A stretch of DNA of 37,131 nt, from NCBI GenBank assembly GCA_963772375.1, contig CAVYXG010000008.1:1-37131 (forward strand), read 5' to 3'. A program made the position numbers and the translations under genes. Shown in pieces: positions 33,170-37,131 of this stretch (positions within the stretch are counted from its first letter, which is position 1; every line of letters starts with the position of its first letter). The DNA comes from DATBHM01 sp963772375 (GTDB taxonomy: Bacteria; Actinomycetota; UBA4738; JACQTL01). A model generated the notes under the pieces. The model was given only the letters and a program-made list of their open reading frames with translations. It made no database searches and was not told where the DNA came from.

Positions 33170-33196
33170 GCACGAAAGCGAGCTGATCGAACCACC

Positions 33197-33601
33197 ATGC
33201 CCTTCAACAAGACCGAGGTCGACATCCACACGGACTACCAGGTCCAAGCCGTCGAGACGACGTGGCTCTCGCAGGGCGTGAAGTCGCCCAAGCACCTGAT
33301 GCTCGACCCCGAGCCGTGCATCCTGTGCCGGGCCTGCGAGGACGTCTGCCCCTGGAACTGCATCTACATGCTGGACCCAGGCATCGTCCAGGGAACCGAG
33401 AACGACGCCGAGCAGTCCGACGTCGATCAGGCGTTCGCGATCTTCGTCGTCGACGACAACGCCTGCACGCGGTGCTCCGTGTGCGTGGAACGGTGCCCGA
33501 GCGATTGCCTGTACTATGCGCGCCTGCCCGACGAACGCGCGGCCTCCGGCCCGCGCTCGATGGGGGCCGTTCCGATGTCGCAGCAGCAAGCGGAAGCGTA
33601 G
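33197..33601 (+). CDS. Two [4Fe-4S] cluster ferredoxin-like protein
   Basis: 134 residues. Two cluster motifs: C41-x2-C44-x2-C47-x3-C51 (CILCRACEDVCPWNC) and C90-x2-C93-x2-C96-x3-C100 (CTRCSVCVERCPSDC), separated by 38 residues, much more than in a minimal bacterial ferredoxin. In the standard pattern each motif's last Cys serves the other cluster. No signal peptide, so cytoplasmic, possibly docked to the membrane. It lies directly upstream of cytochrome b, with 14 bases between; it may carry electrons into or out of the complex. Confidence 0.85.
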   Translation: MPFNKTEVDIHTDYQVQAVETTWLSQGVKSPKHLMLDPEPCILCRACEDVCPWNCIYMLDPGIVQGTENDAEQSDVDQAFAIFVVDDNACTRCSVCVERCPSDCLYYARLPDERAASGPRSMGAVPMSQQQAEA

Positions 33602-33615
33602 CGGGGGACGCCGGA

Positions 33616-34386
33616 GTGAAGCTCAAGCCACCGTCACCGATGGAGTTGCTGGACAAGGTCCGCGACACCGAGGTGTGGAAGTCGGTCTTCCGGCCCGGCT
33701 CCATCTTCCGCAGGGGCTACAAGGACACGTCGCGCGACCGTTCCCTCGCGATGATGAACAACGTGCTGTTCCACCTGCACCCGGTGAAGGTGAAGCGGCA
33801 CGGGCTGAAGCTGACCTACACGTTCTGCCTGGGCGGGATCTCGTTCTTCCTGTTCATCATCCTCACCATCACCGGGATCTTCCTGATGTTCTTCTACCGG
33901 CCGGCCGCCGACCTCGGCGGCGCGACCGCGTACGCGGACATGCAGCGGATCTCGACGACGGTCTTCTTCGGCGACCTGGTCCGCAACATCCACCGGTGGG
34001 GCGCGCACCTGATGGTGCTCTCCGTGACGCTGCACATGGGCCGGGTCTTCTACACGGGGGCCTACAAGCCCCCGCGCGAGTTCAACTGGGTGGTCGGCGT
34101 CCTGCTGCTGTTCCTCACGCTGGGGCTGTCGTTCACCGGCTACCTGCTCCCGTGGGACCAGCTGTCGATCTGGGCGGTCACGGTGGGCACGTCGCTCGGT
34201 GGCTACGTGCCGCTCGTCGCGAAGCAGACGCAGTTCCTTCTTCTGGGCGGCGTGAACGTCGGCCCGAACACCCTGCTCCGGTGGTACGTGCTGCACGTGC
34301 TGGCGCTGCCGTTCGTGCTGGTGATCTTCCTGGCGGTCCATTTCTGGCGGATCCGCAAGGACGGCGGCATCTCGGGACCCCTGTAA
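33616..34386 (+). CDS. qcrB: Cytochrome b6-type subunit (N-terminal half of cytochrome b)
   Basis: 256 residues from GTG 33616. Four membrane helices. Haem ligands H126/H140 in HRWGAHLMVLSVTLH and H227/H242 in LHVLALPFVLVIFLAVH. The second pair spacing of 15 is the b6f/menaquinol type (14 in mitochondrial-type cytochrome b). C71 in YTFCLGG aligns with the Cys of b6 (YCLGG) that binds the extra haem c(i) covalently. It forms the quinone-reducing and -oxidising sites together with the next gene. The symbol is given by analogy with split Bacillus qcrB. Confidence 0.88.
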   Translation: MKLKPPSPMELLDKVRDTEVWKSVFRPGSIFRRGYKDTSRDRSLAMMNNVLFHLHPVKVKRHGLKLTYTFCLGGISFFLFIILTITGIFLMFFYRPAADLGGATAYADMQRISTTVFFGDLVRNIHRWGAHLMVLSVTLHMGRVFYTGAYKPPREFNWVVGVLLLFLTLGLSFTGYLLPWDQLSIWAVTVGTSLGGYVPLVAKQTQFLLLGGVNVGPNTLLRWYVLHVLALPFVLVIFLAVHFWRIRKDGGISGPL

Positions 34387-34389
34387 GCC

Positions 34390-35232
34390 ATGCCACGAGA
34401 CGAATCCGAGATCGACAAGGAGACCTTCGACCGGGTCCTCGCGGAGGAGCTCGGGAAGGGCACGAGCCAGCGCGTGGCCGAGGGCCGCGCGCGCTCGGCC
34501 GCCATCAAGGCGTTCCGCGCCGCCCACGGCGAGCCCGGGCCGAAGCCCCCCAAGGCCCCCGCCGCCGGCGCTCCGTCGGCCGGCGGCAACGGGGCGGGAG
34601 GCAACGGCGCCGGCCAGCCCGCGCCGGTCCCGGTGGGTGTCGGCGCCGCCGTCGGCGGCGGAACGGCCACCGGCCCCGCGCCGACGCTCCTCGCGCCCGG
34701 CCCGACGGGCCGCGTCCCCGCGCCGAAGCAGGGCCAGGCCGACAAGCACCGCCTGCTGGCCCTGGTGGCGCCGGAGGGCGTCCAGCGGGTCGAGCGGGAG
34801 CAGGGCGACCGCGTCAACACGTTCCCCCACCTGATGGTCCAGGAGTTCGTGGCCCTGCTCGTCGTGAGCGCGGGCCTGGTGATCTTCTCGATCTTCGTGA
34901 ACGCCCCGCTCCGCGAGCTGGCCAACCCCAACCTCACGCCCAACCCGTCGAAGGCGCCGTGGTACTTCCTCGCCCTCCAGGAGCTGCTGCGGTACTTCCA
35001 CCCGACGATCGCCGGCGTGATGATCCCGACGTTCATCCTGGTCGGGCTGGCGCTGGTCCCCTACGTCGACCGCAACCCGGCCACGAAGCCGGGCGACCGG
35101 AAGCTCGCGATCACGCTGTTCACGATGCTGTTCATGTTCGGAGCGGTCCTCACGATCATCGGGTGCTTCTTCCGGGGCCCGGGGTTCAACTGGGTGTGGC
35201 CGTGGAGCCAGGGATTGTTCTTCGAGCTATGA
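34390..35232 (+). CDS. qcrC: Cytochrome b subunit IV-type (C-terminal half) with long N-terminal extension
   Basis: 280 residues. The first ~135 residues are hydrophilic, with a Pro/Ala/Gly-rich stretch, and not seen in ordinary subunit IV. The rest has three membrane helices: FVALLVVSAGLVIFSIF, then NPSKAPWYFLALQELLRYFHP (quinol-site loop, with APWY in place of PEWY), a second and third helix, and the end GPGFNWVWPW. Loss of the PEWY Glu for Ala occurs in menaquinol-type complexes. Overlaps the Rieske gene by four bases. The symbol follows the Bacillus convention only in position. Confidence 0.83.
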   Translation: MPRDESEIDKETFDRVLAEELGKGTSQRVAEGRARSAAIKAFRAAHGEPGPKPPKAPAAGAPSAGGNGAGGNGAGQPAPVPVGVGAAVGGGTATGPAPTLLAPGPTGRVPAPKQGQADKHRLLALVAPEGVQRVEREQGDRVNTFPHLMVQEFVALLVVSAGLVIFSIFVNAPLRELANPNLTPNPSKAPWYFLALQELLRYFHPTIAGVMIPTFILVGLALVPYVDRNPATKPGDRKLAITLFTMLFMFGAVLTIIGCFFRGPGFNWVWPWSQGLFFEL

Positions 35233-35999
35233 CGGCACTCGTCGTTGCGCTCTCCGAGGGCAAGACCGCCTTCCTGGTGGCGATCATCGTCGGCGTGCTG
35301 TTCGTCACGCTGCTGACGGTGTCGCTGCTCCGGACGCGGCGGGGGACGTCGGGCACCGCGCTGTGGGAGGGGCCCGAGGAGGCTCCCAGGATGGTCAGCG
35401 CCGAACGCGCCGGGTCGTCGAAGACCGCGCCCCTGTCCAGGCGGGACTTCTTCCGGCGCTCGCTGGTCACCTCGCTCGTGGTCTTCGGCGCCGAGTTCGG
35501 CGGCGCGTCGATCGCGTTCCTGTGGCCGAACCTGAAGGGCGGGTTCGGATCGCAGATCAACGCCGGGTCGGTCAACGACATCGAGCAGCAGATCCAGCAG
35601 ACGAACCAGCCCTTCTACTACGGCGCCGGCCGGTTCTACGTCGTGCCGTACAACGGCTCGGGCGCCGACGACGCCACCGGGGTCGACTACTACACCGAGG
35701 GCTACCTGGTGAAGGGCGTCCCGCTGATGGCGCTGTACCAGCGCTGCGTGCACCTCGGGTGCCGCGTGCCGTACTGCCAGACGTCGCAGTGGTTCGAGTG
35801 CCCCTGCCACGGCTCCAAGTACAACAAGGCCGGCGAGTACGAGCTGGGGCCGGCCCCGACCGGACTCCAGCGGTTCCCGATCTCGGTCGACGCCCAGAAC
35901 AACCTCCTGGTCGACACCTCGACCCTCAACCCCGGTCCGCCCCGCGGCACGGACACGATCCACGAGCCGCCCCAGGGGCCGTTCTGCGTGGGGGCGTAG
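35229..35999 (+). CDS. qcrA: Rieske [2Fe-2S] iron-sulfur protein
   Basis: 256 residues, ATG 35229. Ligands C173 and H175 (CVHLGC) and C191 and H194 (CPCHGS), with C178/C193 as the disulfide. A first membrane helix (13-34) is followed by a twin-arginine motif SRRDFFRRS (70-78) and a second helix (79-99). This is the dual Sec/Tat arrangement known for actinobacterial Rieske proteins, but with one early helix rather than two. It passes electrons from menaquinol to cytochrome c. TatA is encoded 2.6 kb upstream. Confidence 0.92.
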   Translation: MTALVVALSEGKTAFLVAIIVGVLFVTLLTVSLLRTRRGTSGTALWEGPEEAPRMVSAERAGSSKTAPLSRRDFFRRSLVTSLVVFGAEFGGASIAFLWPNLKGGFGSQINAGSVNDIEQQIQQTNQPFYYGAGRFYVVPYNGSGADDATGVDYYTEGYLVKGVPLMALYQRCVHLGCRVPYCQTSQWFECPCHGSKYNKAGEYELGPAPTGLQRFPISVDAQNNLLVDTSTLNPGPPRGTDTIHEPPQGPFCVGA

Positions 36000-36003
36000 C
36001 GAG

Positions 36004-36653
36004 ATGCGGGCGATGGTGGCGATGAGCGGGGCGCAGCTGGTGGTGTTCCTGGCGGTCGCCCTGATCGTCCCGTTGGGCGCGTTCTTCATCGCCTGGCAGG
36101 CCAAGGGGCGGGGGAAGCCGAAGGGCGCGCCCGACATCCCGCCGGGCATGCAGCCGGGCCCGTCGGACGCCGACCTCGAGAAGCCCCGGCTGGAGAAGCT
36201 CCAGGGGTGGAGCGTCGCGTTCGTGGTGCTGTTCGCCGTGATGATCCCGCTGGTGTGGCTGAAGGAGCCCTCGAAGAACAAGTCCCAGCAGGAGGCGCTC
36301 CTCCAGCAGTCCATCGAGCGGGGCGCGCAGTCCGTGCAGCTGTTCTCGGAGGAAACCAGCTCGGCATCGGGTGCGTGCGGTGCCACGGGGACAACCCGGT
36401 GCTCGGCGGCGGGACGAACATCTACAACGGCGTGCTGGTGCACCCGCCGCCGCTCAACAACGTGTGCGGCGGGAAGAGCACGCCGATCCACTCGGCCATC
36501 CACAACCTCGACGACGTCCGCCAGACGATCATGCGGGGGCGGACCGGGACGGACATGCCGTCGTGGAGTGTCCGGTTCCAGGGCGCGCTGGACGACCAGC
36601 AGATCCAGGACATCCTCAACTACATCGTCTCCATCCAGCCCGACGGGGGGTGA
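36004..36653 (+). pseudogene. Membrane-anchored monohaem cytochrome c, single-base frameshift
   Basis: Two membrane helices (about 9-31 and 68-86) and then a cytochrome c domain with haem motif CVRCH and probable axial Met in GTDMPSW. The frame from 36004 is correct to about 36352, then the haem part continues one base off. GAGGAAACC should be GAGGAAAACC; an A is missing in the run at 36353-36355. Restoring it gives one protein of 216 residues. With all other complex genes intact, this may be an assembly error rather than a real mutation. It would accept electrons from the Rieske protein. Confidence 0.75.
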
Positions 36654-36809
36654 CGTTCAAGCAAAACGTCTGCATCAATCCGAAGGCGCCCGGCTACCTG
36701 CCACCGTCGGAAACCGGCCCAGCGGATCGCCCGGCACGAGCGTCCCCGCCGACATCCCTGCGTCGCCGGGCGACACCTGCAACTCGTCGTCGCCCACCTC
36801 AAGGGCCTG

Positions 36810-37131
36810 GTGGGGTTCATCCTGTTCGTGGGCAGCGTGTACGTGCTGCTCACGGCGGTGTTCGGCCTCCGCATGGGGTACCTGGTCATGGCCGTGTCGT
36901 TGTTCGGGTGGATGATCATCCTGTCGCTACCGTGGGCGTTCGGGTTCTGGCCCAAGGTCCTGGCCACGCTGACCAACCTCGGGCCGCGGGGCACCGAGCC
37001 GCACTGGCAGGTCGTCGGCACCGGCGTGCAGGTGGCGTCGGAGACCTACCCCGTGGTGGCGTCCTACCCTGGCGCGCCGTGGGAGGCGCCCACCGGCTCT
37101 GACGACCCCCGCACCGCGTCGATCGGCACGG
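36810..37131 (+). CDS. Membrane protein, partial (runs off window)
   Basis: The frame from 36654 onward is open to the window edge and reads as real protein from about 36780: LVVAHLKGLVGFILFVGSVY, YLVMAVSLFGWMIILSLPWA, GFWPKVLATLTNLGPRGTEP. Two membrane helices and then a soluble part. GTG 36810 is a tentative start; no ribosome site is obvious and the stretch 36654-36780 codes for nothing recognisable. Position suggests a subunit of the reductase or adjoining oxidase. Family not recognised. Confidence 0.5.
   Translation, partial: MGFILFVGSVYVLLTAVFGLRMGYLVMAVSLFGWMIILSLPWAFGFWPKVLATLTNLGPRGTEPHWQVVGTGVQVASETYPVVASYPGAPWEAPTGSDDPRTASIGT

Noticed and set aside
1..37131. CRISPR arrays, tRNA or rRNA genes.
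   Set aside because: I saw no regularly spaced direct repeats and no tRNA- or rRNA-like conserved segments on either strand; a dedicated scan was not possible.

Overview
The window is high-GC DNA that reads as an actinobacterial chromosome, probably a lineage outside the classical Mycobacterium/Streptomyces groups. The evidence is a ubiA-dprE1-dprE2 cluster (decaprenylphosphoryl-arabinose synthesis), a Rieske protein with a Sec-type segment followed by a Tat-type segment, many GTG starts with GTGA/ATGA overlaps, and OmpR-type two-component systems. The cytochrome b is split in the b6/subunit IV manner, unlike the fused QcrB of well-known Actinobacteria. The species cannot be named from the sequence alone.

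Layout. (1) 1-7500 is a lower-GC island: the C-terminal part of an ECF-like sigma factor, a membrane protein overlapping it, a secreted Cys-rich protein broken by an amber codon, and a second copy of the membrane protein's extracytoplasmic domain. It is split by a three-layer mobile element. An outer IS256-family element (993-5980, 8-bp target duplication) is interrupted by a second IS256-family element (1485-5063, 8-bp duplication). The inner transposase gene is in turn interrupted by a group II intron (2137-4303) encoding an intact reverse transcriptase/maturase. Joining the exons restores a 420-residue transposase. (2) 7500-9800 holds an IS630-type remnant, an MFS exporter and two-component debris. 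(3) 9820-12436 is a response regulator, histidine kinase and small acidic secreted repeat protein. (4) 12455-13563 is a decayed group II intron next to a SnoaL-like gene fragment. (5) 13664-18146 is ubiA-dprE1-dprE2 plus a membrane-anchored phosphodiester glycosidase. (6) 18339-21310 has a DedA protein, a response-regulator pseudogene and a DedA-PAP2 fusion. (7) 21450-24120 is a second two-component system on the minus strand, an uppP remnant and a duplicated piece of the regulator's 5' end. (8) 24232-31212 is a tightly packed six-gene operon: lipoprotein, two ABC ATPases, one FtsX-type permease, a YVTN beta-propeller and a Kelch-type lipoprotein. (9) 31220-37131 is respiratory: CcdA, TatA, then an operon for a b6/IV-type menaquinol:cytochrome c reductase with a two-cluster ferredoxin, a Rieske protein and a monohaem cytochrome c. 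A perfect Rex-type operator precedes this operon.

How it fits together. Regions 5-8 centre on the cell envelope and polyprenyl-phosphate carriers: consumption by UbiA/DprE, dephosphorylation by PAP2, return by DedA, and loss of UppP. The second two-component system is tied to the ABC/beta-propeller operon by a duplicated TGAGAG direct repeat whose halves start 11 bp apart. A copy of its palindromic core lies about 100 bp before ubiA. In region 9, TatA and CcdA plausibly support maturation of the Rieske and cytochrome c proteins encoded next to them.

Limits: all calls come from reading sequence and translations by eye. No alignments or database searches were run.
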